Notes under the pieces: generated by a model | What the model saw: the letters and a program-made list of their open reading frames with translations, nothing else | What the model was told of the DNA's origin: nothing | Databases searched by the model: none | Shown: one piece after another, positions 54,309 through 62,656 of the stretch | Position numbering within the stretch: position 1 is the first letter of the stretch | Layout: every line of letters starts with the position of its first letter | DNA from: Chitinophagaceae bacterium | GTDB lineage: Bacteria; Bacteroidota; Bacteroidia; Chitinophagales; Chitinophagaceae | Length of the DNA stretch: 64,000 nt | Assembly (NCBI GenBank): GCA_027489035.1 | Contig: JAIYAN010000021.1 | Coordinates: 62,001-126,000 of the forward strand | Direction of reading: 5' to 3' | Made by a program: the position numbers and the translations under genes

Positions 54309-55340
54309 ATGAACACAACATTAAAAACACTGACACTATTGCTATGCATGTCGTTTATTAGGCAGAACATACAAGCGCAAGACATCCATTTCTCACAAAT
54401 TTTCGAAACCCCAATTTTAAGAAATCCATCTCTCGCTGGATTGTATAATGGTGACATACGAATTCAAACTGTTCACAGAAATCAATGGAATTCTGTAACT
54501 GATGCATATCAAACAACTTCAGTGAGTTGCGATTACAAAAAACATGTTGGCAATGGAAATGATTATATAAGTATTGGTGGTCAAGTAGTTTACGATAAAG
54601 CAGGAACAATAGCTTTAACTACAACACAAATATTGCCTGCTATAAATTACAACAAATCAATGAGTGATTTCAAAAACGTTTACTTGTCTTTAGGATTCAT
54701 GGGTGGAATTATACAGCGTAGGTTAGATAGAACTAAGATGACTACAAACAATCAATTTGATGGCACTGGATTCAATGGGGTATTATCTGACGGAGAAACA
54801 TTTTCGTCTAATGGTTTCAGTTACTTTGATGGCAGTGTAGGAATGAGCTTGAATTCGCAATTGGGAGAAAATGAAAATAACAATTATTATGTAGGTTTAG
54901 CTTATCATCATTTCAATCAATCTAAGAAAGCTAATTTCTACAACACCGCTAATCAATCGGTGACTCCAAGATGGGTATTATCATCTGGTGTACGCTATGA
55001 AATGACAGACAATTCATATTTCACGCTTCAAGCAGATTATAACAAACAAGGCACTTATCAGGAAATCATAGGTGGCGCAATTTACTCAATGAGAATAGGC
55101 CAAAATGAAGACGTTAGATATTTATTTCATTGCGGAACTTATATGAGATGGAGAGACGCAATCATTCCGGTAGCAAAAATCGAATTCCAACCTTTAGCGG
55201 TAGCGATTAGTTATGATGCCAATATTTCAGCCTTAAAAACATCAAGTAGAGGCAGAGGCGGTTTTGAAATTTCTGTTTCTTATCAAAAATACAGAAATAA
55301 CAACAGCAGTTTGGATGCCGTGAGATGTCCAAAATTCTAA
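54309..55340 (+). CDS. PorP/SprF-family type IX secretion membrane protein
   Basis: 343 residues with signal peptide to about residue 24 (ends QNIQAQ). The family pattern is clear: DIHFSQIFETPILRNPSLAGLYNGDIRIQTVHRNQWNSV (in parts), LGFMGGIIQRRLD, FNYAGLS-type strands, YNKQGTYQEIIGGAIYSMRIG and AISYDANISALKTSSRGRGGFEISVSY. PorP/SprF proteins are outer-membrane parts or partners of the T9SS and usually sit beside a type B-sorted protein, as here. It may attach the PKD giant to the cell surface. A terminator follows. Confidence 0.94.
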   Translation: MNTTLKTLTLLLCMSFIRQNIQAQDIHFSQIFETPILRNPSLAGLYNGDIRIQTVHRNQWNSVTDAYQTTSVSCDYKKHVGNGNDYISIGGQVVYDKAGTIALTTTQILPAINYNKSMSDFKNVYLSLGFMGGIIQRRLDRTKMTTNNQFDGTGFNGVLSDGETFSSNGFSYFDGSVGMSLNSQLGENENNNYYVGLAYHHFNQSKKANFYNTANQSVTPRWVLSSGVRYEMTDNSYFTLQADYNKQGTYQEIIGGAIYSMRIGQNEDVRYLFHCGTYMRWRDAIIPVAKIEFQPLAVAISYDANISALKTSSRGRGGFEISVSYQKYRNNNSSLDAVRCPKF

Positions 55341-55430
55341 TACAAAATCTTTTATTTATCCAACACTTTTACCCTGACCAGGTTCTAGCAAGCAACTACT
55401 TTTGTTTTTATGGATTGTTTGGATAACAGA

Positions 55431-55457
55431 AGCCCTGCTTTATTGCGGGGCTTTCTT
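55431..55457 (+). terminator. intrinsic terminator after porP/sprF
   Basis: Stem AGCCCTGC / GCGGGGCT with one G-U pair and a TTTCTT tail. Confidence 0.7.
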
Positions 55458-55675
55458 GTATTTAGTAATGTTTGGCGTTTATTGTTTGGCGTTTATTGTT
55501 TGTTGTTTTATGTTCACGCTCAATAAGTTGAAAGGACGTGAATTAAATAAGCCATCAACCTTAAACCATTATACTATTAAACAAGCGAAGCGATTTAAAC
55601 ACCATGCTATCATACTTCCAGCTCTCCACATTTATTATTTTTTCTTCATTTGATGATTTTTTAAAAATTGCTAGC
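55458..55675. other. gene-free region with a short tandem repeat
   Basis: Within the 367-bp porP-peroxiredoxin gap. GTTTGGCGTTTATT occurs twice in tandem near 55470-55497, followed by a degenerate GTTTGTTGTTTTA. The rest is AT-rich. A 83-codon open frame crosses this and the terminator but looks non-coding. A weak -7 box TAACTTGC lies at 55676-55683 for the next gene. Confidence 0.5.
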
Positions 55676-55707
55676 TAACTTGCGTTAAAATTTTAAAACA
55701 ATATAAC

Positions 55708-56187
55708 ATGTCATTACAAATCGGAAACCAAGCACCTGCTTTTACTTTACATACTTCAATTAATGAAACAATCAGTTTGTCTGATTTTGCAGGAGAAAAA
55801 AACGTATTGATTTTATTTTTTCCGCAAGCATTCACTGGTGTTTGTACGAAAGAGCTTTGCGCAATTAGAGATGATATTAGCCGTTACCAAAATACAAATG
55901 CTCAAGTTCTAGGCATTTCTGTTGATTCCGTGTTCACTTTAGCAAAATTCAAAGAAGAACAACAATTGAATTTTCCATTACTAAGTGATTTTAACAAAGA
56001 AGTTTCTACTGCTTATCATTCCATTTATGAATCTTTTACAGGAATGAATATGAAAGGTGTAAGTAAAAGATCAGCCTTTTTAGTAGATAAAGCTGGAATT
56101 ATTCAGTATGCTGAGGTTTTAGAAAGCGCTGGAGACATTCCTAATTTCGAAGCAATAAATGAATGTATTGCCCGTTTAATGAATTAA
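55708..56187 (+). CDS. peroxiredoxin (AhpE/Bcp-type)
   Basis: 159 residues. AhpC/TSA fold with the peroxidatic Cys in FFPQAFTGVCTKELCAIRDD (T-x2-C form, with a second Cys five residues later), and VLGISVDSVFTLAKFKEEQQLNFPLLSDF. The second Cys could act as the resolving residue. It reduces hydroperoxides. It is probably cytoplasmic, as no signal peptide is present. The gene seems monocistronic, with a weak promoter upstream. Confidence 0.92.
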   Translation: MSLQIGNQAPAFTLHTSINETISLSDFAGEKNVLILFFPQAFTGVCTKELCAIRDDISRYQNTNAQVLGISVDSVFTLAKFKEEQQLNFPLLSDFNKEVSTAYHSIYESFTGMNMKGVSKRSAFLVDKAGIIQYAEVLESAGDIPNFEAINECIARLMN

Positions 56188-56259
56188 AGGTGTCATTAAA
56201 GAAAATTTTATTTTTCTACCTATTTCATTTAAATTTATTGAAAAATCGATTTTTCGCTT

Positions 56260-56592
56260 TTGAAAAAAATAATCATCATATTATCAATACTTTTTTTTGG
56301 TTTGAACTTTCATGGTTTTAGCCAAAATAACTCAGAAGCGTCTAATCGTATTATAAAATTTTATCCCAACCCTGCTTCTTCATTTATCAATTTCGATTTC
56401 TTAAGAAATTACGATGTAAATCATACGCTTTTCATCTTTAATTTCATGGGTAAAAAAATAATAGAAATAAAAAATACACCTTCAAGAATCAACCTAAACC
56501 TGGTAGATTTTTTTCGTGGAATTTATATTTATCAACTTAGGGATAAAAACGGCAATATAATGGAAACCGGAAAGTTCCAAGTTGTGAAATAA
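56260..56592 (+). CDS. short secreted protein made of a type A T9SS sorting domain (TTG start)
   Basis: 110 residues, with a signal peptide (KKIIIILSILFFGLNFHGFSQ) that begins at TTG (56260), no ATG being available upstream. The mature part, about 89 residues, is almost only the T9SS type A C-terminal domain: IIKFYPNPASSFINFDF, a turn with IFNFMGKKI, SRINLNLVDFFRGIYIYQLRD and KFQVVK. No cargo domain precedes it. It might be a decoy, an orphan sorting fragment, or a decayed secreted enzyme; the frame is intact. It is about 120 bp upstream of grpE. Confidence 0.82.
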   Translation: MKKIIIILSILFFGLNFHGFSQNNSEASNRIIKFYPNPASSFINFDFLRNYDVNHTLFIFNFMGKKIIEIKNTPSRINLNLVDFFRGIYIYQLRDKNGNIMETGKFQVVK

Positions 56593-56638
56593 TTTTTACG
56601 CATCATGTTCTCCCCTTTTTCGAAAGATTTTTTTACTG

Positions 56639-56681
56639 TGTCAAAATGTCGGCATTTATACAATTGGCAACATGTTTGACA
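56639..56681. promoter_or_regulatory. inverted repeat upstream of grpE (possible operator)
   Basis: TGTCAAAATGT (56639-56649) and ACATGTTTGACA (56670-56681) are near-inverted with a 20-nt spacer, about 34 nt upstream of the grpE ATG. It is not CIRCE (TTAGCACTC-type). The function is a guess. Confidence 0.3.
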
Positions 56682-56714
56682 ACAATCGTTTTGCAACAAT
56701 CATTATAAATTATT

Positions 56715-57248
56715 ATGGAAGAAAACAAATTACCCTTAGAAGAGGAAGTGCCAAATTTATCAACAGATGAAGCTCCAACAGCTGAAGATGTAGAAACTAT
56801 AGAATCAATTAAAATCAAAATGCAAGAAGAGAACGACGAACTAAAAGACAAATATGTCAGATTATTGGCAGAATTCGATAATTTCAAACGTCGAACTGCA
56901 AAAGAAAGAATTGAATTACACCAAACAGCTGGTAAAGAAATGATTATTGCTTTACTTGATGTAATGGACGATTGCGATAGAGCCGAAAATCAGATACTAA
57001 AATCAGAAGCGAAAGAAACCAATGAAGGCACTTTATTGGTTTTTAACAAACTACGCAACTTCCTGCAACAAAAAGGTGTTCAAGAGATGGAGTGTTTACA
57101 TACTGAATTTGATCCTGAAAAACATGAAGCGATTTCCATTGTAGATTCACCAGAAGAAATGAAGGGAAAAGTAATTGAAGTTTTGCAAAAAGGTTATTAT
57201 TTAAACGAAAAATTAATTCGGTTTGCTAAAGTAGTAGTTGGCAAATAA
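56715..57248 (+). CDS. grpE: nucleotide exchange factor GrpE
   Basis: 177 residues. An acidic, Glu/Asp-rich N-terminus (1-35) is followed by a long helix (about 35-80) and the GrpE core: LKDKYVRLLAEFDNFKRRTAKER, MIIALLDVMDDCDRAE, and near the end GKVIEVLQKGYYLNEKLIRFAKVVVGK. It opens DnaK for ADP release. It precedes dnaJ by 19 bp; dnaK is not in the window. Confidence 0.96.
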   Translation: MEENKLPLEEEVPNLSTDEAPTAEDVETIESIKIKMQEENDELKDKYVRLLAEFDNFKRRTAKERIELHQTAGKEMIIALLDVMDDCDRAENQILKSEAKETNEGTLLVFNKLRNFLQQKGVQEMECLHTEFDPEKHEAISIVDSPEEMKGKVIEVLQKGYYLNEKLIRFAKVVVGK

Positions 57249-57267
57249 TTTAAACTGAATCAATATC

Positions 57268-58440
57268 ATGTCGAATAAAAGAGATTATTACGAAATACTA
57301 GGCGTACCTAAAACGTCAAGTCAAGATGAAATTAAAAAGGCTTACCGTAAAGTAGCGATGCAATATCATCCTGATAGAAATCCCGGCGACCAATCAGCAG
57401 AAGAAAAATTTAAAGAAGCTGCAGAAGCGTATGAAGTTTTAAATGATGCAGATAAAAAAGCCCAGTATGATCGTTTCGGGCACAATGCTTTTGGGCAAGG
57501 CAGATCTGGAGGTGGTGGCGGATTTAGCGGTGGAGGAATGAATATGGATGATATTTTTAGTCAATTTGGCGATGTATTTGGTGATGATGGATTTAGTGGA
57601 TTTTTTGGCGGTGGTGGAAGAAGTAGACGTGGTGGACAATCTGGCGGAGCAAGAGGAAGCAATTTGCGTGTTAAACTAAAATTGAATTTTGAGGAAATGG
57701 CAAAAGGTGCCAGCAAAACCATCAAACTTAAAAAATACATCAAGTGTAGTACATGTACAGGAAGCGGGGCAAAAGACAAAAATAGTGTTCAAACATGTGG
57801 CACTTGTAAAGGATCTGGACAAGTAAGGAGGGTTCAAAATACATTTTTAGGTCAAATGCAAACCGTAACCACCTGCCCTACTTGTAATGGTGATGGCACC
57901 TCTATCACTGCAAAATGTGGTGTTTGTAAAGGGGAAGGGAGAGTTTACGGAGAAGAAACCATCAACATTGATATTCCAGCGGGTGTTCAAGAAGGTATGC
58001 AACTCAGTTTGAGTGGAAAAGGAAACATTGGAGAACGTGGTGGAAGTTTCGGAGATTTAATCGTTCAAATAGAAGAAGAAGCTCATCCGCAATTACAAAG
58101 AGATGGATTAAATGTAGCTTTCGATTTATACTTATCTTTCCCTGATGTGGTTTTTGGAACTCAAGTAGAAGTGCCAACAATTGACGGAAGGGCAAAAATT
58201 AAAATACCGGCAGGTACTCAAAGCGGCAAAATATTCCGATTAAAAGGAAAGGGATTCCCTCAAGTAAATGGCTATGAAAAAGGAGACCAACTCATTCATG
58301 TTAATGTTTGGACACCTCAAAATATTTCAGCTGAAGAAAAATCGACTTTAGAAAAATTAGCACAATCAAAAAACTTTGAACCCAACCCTGAGAAAAATGA
58401 GAAATCTTTTTTTGATAAGGTAAGGGAAATTTTTAGTTAG
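57268..58440 (+). CDS. dnaJ: chaperone DnaJ
   Basis: 390 residues, type I DnaJ. J domain with the HPD motif in [12 protein letters not shown], a Gly/Phe-rich region (about 75-130) of long GGGGFSGGG runs, then four zinc motifs of the CxxCxGxG type ([36 protein letters not shown]), and the C-terminal beta domains ([40 protein letters not shown]). It stimulates DnaK ATPase and hands over clients. It follows grpE as grpE-dnaJ; the 3' end faces the VWA gene convergently. Confidence 0.97.
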   Translation: MSNKRDYYEILGVPKTSSQDEIKKAYRKVAMQYHPDRNPGDQSAEEKFKEAAEAYEVLNDADKKAQYDRFGHNAFGQGRSGGGGGFSGGGMNMDDIFSQFGDVFGDDGFSGFFGGGGRSRRGGQSGGARGSNLRVKLKLNFEEMAKGASKTIKLKKYIKCSTCTGSGAKDKNSVQTCGTCKGSGQVRRVQNTFLGQMQTVTTCPTCNGDGTSITAKCGVCKGEGRVYGEETINIDIPAGVQEGMQLSLSGKGNIGERGGSFGDLIVQIEEEAHPQLQRDGLNVAFDLYLSFPDVVFGTQVEVPTIDGRAKIKIPAGTQSGKIFRLKGKGFPQVNGYEKGDQLIHVNVWTPQNISAEEKSTLEKLAQSKNFEPNPEKNEKSFFDKVREIFS

Positions 58441-58490
58441 TTTTTTATTGGTTTTTCTAAACTTTTTGAGAAGTTATTCAAAATCAGCAT

Positions 58491-60260
58491 TTAATCTCGC
58501 TTTTTTACCTTTTTATTGCCATAAATTTTCGCAGCCTTATCTATCAAAACAATAAATTCTAATTGTAATCGATTGGTGGGGTCCACAGAAGTTTGCGCTA
58601 ATTTTTTTATACTCGCCCATGATTTAAATGGGAAGAAATTTGAATTTTTTAATTTCAAAGAAAACATGGTTATTGCTGTTGCAAATCTCAATGAATTATC
58701 AATACTATCAAAAGGAACAAAATTCGGATTTGCAACATAATGTATCGAGTGGTTTGTATGGGCACTATTTATTGAATACCTCAATTCCATTTCAGCTAAA
58801 TGTTGATTTGAAGCTTTGTTGCTTAATTTTATTAAACTGTCTGTAGGTACAATTTCAAATATAGCAAGCACATTGCTTCCACTACCAATTTCACCTCCTT
58901 CAAGCAAATTCTTATTATCTACTAATGCCTCTTTTTTATTGTCAAAACCAATCAATCGGTATGTTTTTACTAAATCAGAATTGAAATTCAAATTCATAAA
59001 TGCATCATCGGCAACGGCGTAAAGTGTTTGTGTGAGTTCTTTAACCAAAACCCTTTCTGCTTCTTGAATATCATCTAAATAAGCATAATTACCATTACCA
59101 TTTTTAGCCAGTGTTTGAAGCTTTGAATCTTTTAAATTACCCATTCCAACGCCCAAGCATGTTAAATACACGCCTGTCAATCTTTGTTTTGAAATAATTT
59201 CATCTAAGGCTTTTTCTGAGGTTTCTCCAACATTAAAATCACCATCTGTTGCCAATATAACCCGATTATTTCCGCCCTTAATAAATGTTTTTTTTGCCAG
59301 TTGGTATGCCACACGTATTGCAGACTCTCCAGGTGTATCTCCACTTGCTTCAAGCAGTTCAATGGATTCTAATATTTTCTTTTGCTCTTGTCCGGATGTT
59401 GGCTGTAACCATATTTGAACATAACCTCCATAAGTCACAATTGAAACAGTATCAACAGGTCTAAGATTTTTTACAAAAAGCTGGAAAGCTGCTTTCAACA
59501 AGGGTAATCGATTGGGCATATCCATACTACCAGATACATCAATTAAAAAAACAAAATTTCCGGGGGGCACCTTTTCTAAGTCTATTTTTTTTGCACTTAT
59601 ATTTACAAACATCAATTTGTTTTGTGTGTTCCACGGACAGGAAGTTAATTGGGAATTAACACTAAATAAACTATCCCCTCCTGGTTTATGATACCCAAGG
59701 TTAAAATAATTAATCAACTCTTCCGTACGAATTGCATCTGTAGGCACTTCACTTTTCATATTGATGAACCTTCGTACATTACTATAAGAAGCTTTATTTA
59801 CATTTAAAGAAAATCCTGTGTTGTGAAATATTTTGGCATCGATATATTCATTTTCAACCAGTTGAAAATAAGTTTCGTCACCAGCGGCCAATGCCCTAAA
59901 CGCATCTCTACTTTGATCTTTTGTAATTGAAATTAATTTAGGTTGACGTTTGCTATTTGCGTCATCAGTTGCTTTCAATTTTACAACCAACCATACATCT
60001 GTTTTTACCCGAATTGTTTTAGTTTCATATCCATCTATACTAATCGTAAGGGAATCGTAAAGTCTTTTTTCATCTATACCAAAACTGCCGGTATTGGATT
60101 CGGAGTAATAGATTTTTTTTTCGCCATGAACAAATATTTTGGCGTGTGGAAGTGGTTTATTTTTTTCGTCTTTAATCTCTCCGCGTAAATAATACTGGGC
60201 TTGTGCATTATTTATGCACAAAAATATTAGAAAGTAAGCAATTGATTTTTTAAAAAACAT
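58491..60260 (-). CDS. VWA-domain protein with CarboxypepD_reg-like N-terminus (YfbK-like)
   Basis: 589 residues from the ATG at 60260; the preceding in-frame GTG (60266) adds two codons. Signal peptide to about 23 (ends NAQAQ). An N-terminal regulatory-like beta domain (LRGEIKDEKNKPLPHAKIFVHG, as in CarboxypepD_reg) is followed by a VWA domain with MIDAS DVSGSM in FVFLIDVSGSMDMPNRL, and the YfbK-like second part (TQTLYAVADDAFMNLNFNSDLV, AEMELRYS). MIDAS domains bind metal and protein ligands. A YfbK-type protein is often found in Bacteroidota; its role is not settled. Confidence 0.9.
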   Translation of the reverse strand: MFFKKSIAYFLIFLCINNAQAQYYLRGEIKDEKNKPLPHAKIFVHGEKKIYYSESNTGSFGIDEKRLYDSLTISIDGYETKTIRVKTDVWLVVKLKATDDANSKRQPKLISITKDQSRDAFRALAAGDETYFQLVENEYIDAKIFHNTGFSLNVNKASYSNVRRFINMKSEVPTDAIRTEELINYFNLGYHKPGGDSLFSVNSQLTSCPWNTQNKLMFVNISAKKIDLEKVPPGNFVFLIDVSGSMDMPNRLPLLKAAFQLFVKNLRPVDTVSIVTYGGYVQIWLQPTSGQEQKKILESIELLEASGDTPGESAIRVAYQLAKKTFIKGGNNRVILATDGDFNVGETSEKALDEIISKQRLTGVYLTCLGVGMGNLKDSKLQTLAKNGNGNYAYLDDIQEAERVLVKELTQTLYAVADDAFMNLNFNSDLVKTYRLIGFDNKKEALVDNKNLLEGGEIGSGSNVLAIFEIVPTDSLIKLSNKASNQHLAEMELRYSINSAHTNHSIHYVANPNFVPFDSIDNSLRFATAITMFSLKLKNSNFFPFKSWASIKKLAQTSVDPTNRLQLEFIVLIDKAAKIYGNKKVKKRD

Positions 60261-60311
60261 GGGCACTATTTAAAGTACAGCATCAGTTCTAAATATACCA
60301 ATTTTATTTTG

Positions 60312-60854
60312 TTATTCGATGATTTTAAGCTGATAAATATCTTTGAGATTTCTACCCAACCCATCATAATCTAAACCATACCCTACTAAAAATTTATTGG
60401 GTACCTCAAATCCCAAATAATCTACTTTTATTGGATATAATAAAGCGTCTGGCTTATGTAATAACGATGCGATGCGAATGCTCGAGGGATTCTGATCGAA
60501 TAATTGTGGTAAAAACTCATGTAAGGTTTTACCGGTATCAACTATATCTTCTATTAGAATAATATCTCTGTCTTTTAATGAAACATCAAGCCCAATTGAT
60601 GTGGTTACTTGTCCGGTGCTTTTTATGCCTTTGTATGACGCCAACTTAATAAAGCATATTTCTGCTTCAATATTGAGTGATTTAAATAAGTCGGAAGCAA
60701 ACATAAACGAGCCATTAAGAATGGCAATAAACAAAGGGCTTTTACCTTTATAATCAGCATTTATTTGATTTCCCATCGCCTCGATTCGAGTTAGAATTTC
60801 TTCGTGACTTAAAAAACCAATGAATGATTTATCGTGAACCTGAATAGTGTGCAT
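60312..60854 (-). CDS. hpt: hypoxanthine phosphoribosyltransferase
   Basis: 180 residues. The PRPP motif is IILIEDIVDTGKTL (DVS-LKDRD precedes), with the N-terminal LTRIEAMGNQINADYKGKSPLFIAILNGSFMFASDLFK region (in parts) and KVDYLGFEVPNKFLVGYGLDYDGLGRNL near the C-terminus, all typical of Hpt. It salvages hypoxanthine and guanine. It begins 5 bp after the glucosaminidase stop, so it is in the same transcript as symporter, O-methyltransferase and glucosaminidase. Confidence 0.96.
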   Translation of the reverse strand: MHTIQVHDKSFIGFLSHEEILTRIEAMGNQINADYKGKSPLFIAILNGSFMFASDLFKSLNIEAEICFIKLASYKGIKSTGQVTTSIGLDVSLKDRDIILIEDIVDTGKTLHEFLPQLFDQNPSSIRIASLLHKPDALLYPIKVDYLGFEVPNKFLVGYGLDYDGLGRNLKDIYQLKIIE

Positions 60855-60859
60855 TTTTA

Positions 60860-62014
60860 TTATTTTGAAACAATCAAACGTTGGCCAATTTTCAATTTCA
60901 TGGAATTTAAATTATTCCATTCTTTTAAATCATCTACGTCTACATTGTATTTTTTTGAAATGATTTGTAAATTCTCATTAGGTTTTACTTCATGATATTT
61001 AACTGAAGTTTTACTACTTTTTGAAGATTTTTTAGTTAGTGGTTTTTCTTCTTCATCAACAATCACTTCCGATTGTAGCGACAAAATTCTACCTGATTTT
61101 AAATCATCAGCTTCATTTAATCCATTATAAGCCATTAAATAACTTATTTGAATTCCTGCATTTTGAGATATATCATAAACAGTTTCGCCCTTTTTTACTG
61201 TATATGTTTTTGCTAGAGCATCCATTCTTTTTCTTTGTAAATAAATCCAAGATGATTTTTCTATAATGCCATCTTCATACAAATCATTATAATCTAGTAA
61301 ATCTGCTAAGTCAATTTTGAATCTTGTAGCAATAGCTAATAAAGAAATTCCACTGTCTACATAAACCGCATTTAATCCATTGTAAGACTTTGGTTTGATA
61401 TGTGGTGGGAATATAAAATTGCCGATTTTTTGAACCGATTGATTAACAGTTGTTGGATTGGTTTTTTCTTTATTTATTGCATATACGCTATAATCCGGAA
61501 TTTCTTTTAGTGTTTCTGTAGTATACTCATTAAGGTTATAATCTTCAATTGTTTTGATTAAAATTTGAGGGTATCTGGGATTGGTAGCATACCCAGCTTT
61601 TTTTAATCCATGAGCCCAAGCGCTATAATCTGAAGGATCTAAACTAAATAAAAAAGCATAGTGTGCTCTAGTTCTTAAAAAATCACTATGGTCTTTATAG
61701 CTTAAATATGCACTATCATATTTTCTAAAACATTCCCCACTTTCATCATCATCGTGATAAACTTTTTCACCAGTCCATTCAACTTTACATTTTATACCAA
61801 AATGATTATTAGACTTTTTTACTAGTACACTATTGCCACTTTCTGTTTCTAAAACACCTTGTGCCAGTGTTATTGCAGCAGGTACCCCAGAACGAATCAT
61901 TTCTTTGATAGCGATATCTTTATATCTTTCAATGTATTGAGCTGTAGTTATTTTTTGAGCAATAACCACATTCATCAATAAAAAACTTAGGAATATTAAA
62001 ATAATTTTTTGCAC
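60860..62014 (-). CDS. secreted glucosaminidase (FlgJ/GH73-like) with LysM repeats (GTG start)
   Basis: 384 residues, starting with GTG at 62014; signal peptide ends near VVIAQ. Residues about 25-160 are a glucosaminidase/GH73 domain: PAAITLAQGVLETESGNSVL (catalytic Glu), SNNHFGIKC, YDSAYLSYKDHSDFLRTRA, GYATNPRYPQILIKTIEDYNL. A degenerate LysM follows at about 215-255, then two clear LysM repeats (TYTVKKGETVYDISQ..., YHEVKPNENLQIISKKYNV...). It cuts or binds peptidoglycan at the cell wall. It begins 3 bp after the O-methyltransferase stop. Confidence 0.92.
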   Translation of the reverse strand: MQKIILIFLSFLLMNVVIAQKITTAQYIERYKDIAIKEMIRSGVPAAITLAQGVLETESGNSVLVKKSNNHFGIKCKVEWTGEKVYHDDDESGECFRKYDSAYLSYKDHSDFLRTRAHYAFLFSLDPSDYSAWAHGLKKAGYATNPRYPQILIKTIEDYNLNEYTTETLKEIPDYSVYAINKEKTNPTTVNQSVQKIGNFIFPPHIKPKSYNGLNAVYVDSGISLLAIATRFKIDLADLLDYNDLYEDGIIEKSSWIYLQRKRMDALAKTYTVKKGETVYDISQNAGIQISYLMAYNGLNEADDLKSGRILSLQSEVIVDEEEKPLTKKSSKSSKTSVKYHEVKPNENLQIISKKYNVDVDDLKEWNNLNSMKLKIGQRLIVSK

Positions 62015-62017
62015 GAA

Positions 62018-62656
62018 TTATAATTTTCTAATTAACATTAATCCATCTCTAATGGGTATCATCACTTGTTCTACTCGTAAATCGGATGCCACATGTTTAT
62101 TAAACGCATCTATTGCTTTAGCATTTTTTCCAGTAATGTTTTCAGCAAAAACCTGGCCATGAAAAAACACATTGTCTACTAAAATCCAACCACCCGATTT
62201 TAATCTCGGTAAAGTTAATTCGTAATATTCAATATAGCTTACTTTATCTGCATCAATAAATATCAAATCCCAATCCTCATCCAATTTTTGAATGATGTCT
62301 TTAGCGTTTCCTATGTGTAATGTAATCTGATTATTAACGCTAGATTTTTCAAAAAAATGCTGGGCTGTTTTTGCATCTTCATCTCTAATTTCTATGGTAT
62401 GGAGATGACCTTCAGTTGTTAAACCTTTACTTAAACACAACGCACTAAATCCTGTGAAACTCCCTATTTCCAATACTTTCGTGGGTTTAATCATCATGCT
62501 AATCATCTCTAAAAACTTTCCCTGCCATTTACCACTCAGCATGTGTGCATGCCCATGATGTTGATTGGTGTGTGCTTCAATTTCTTGCAAAAGCGCATCC
62601 TGACCGCTTGAAAAATGAGTACAAAATTGTTCCGCCAAAGTATTCAAAATGTCCAT
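62018..62656 (-). CDS. SAM-dependent O-methyltransferase (class I, COMT family)
   Basis: 212 residues. SAM motif I is VLEIGSFTGFSALCLSKGL, with the metal/substrate segments DLIFIDADKVSYIEYYELTLPRLKSGGWILVDNVFFHGQV (in parts) and the C-terminal MIPIRDGLMLIRKL. This is the bacterial catechol/caffeoyl-CoA-type O-methyltransferase group. Substrate unknown. Its ATG overlaps the symporter stop by one base (TAATG), suggesting coupled translation. Confidence 0.93.
   Translation of the reverse strand: MDILNTLAEQFCTHFSSGQDALLQEIEAHTNQHHGHAHMLSGKWQGKFLEMISMMIKPTKVLEIGSFTGFSALCLSKGLTTEGHLHTIEIRDEDAKTAQHFFEKSSVNNQITLHIGNAKDIIQKLDEDWDLIFIDADKVSYIEYYELTLPRLKSGGWILVDNVFFHGQVFAENITGKNAKAIDAFNKHVASDLRVEQVMIPIRDGLMLIRKL

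Noticed and set aside
55402-55653. An open frame of 83 codons after porP/sprF
   Set aside because: It starts with TTG, overlaps the terminator hairpin at 55431-55457 and the tandem repeat, and has no recognisable domain.
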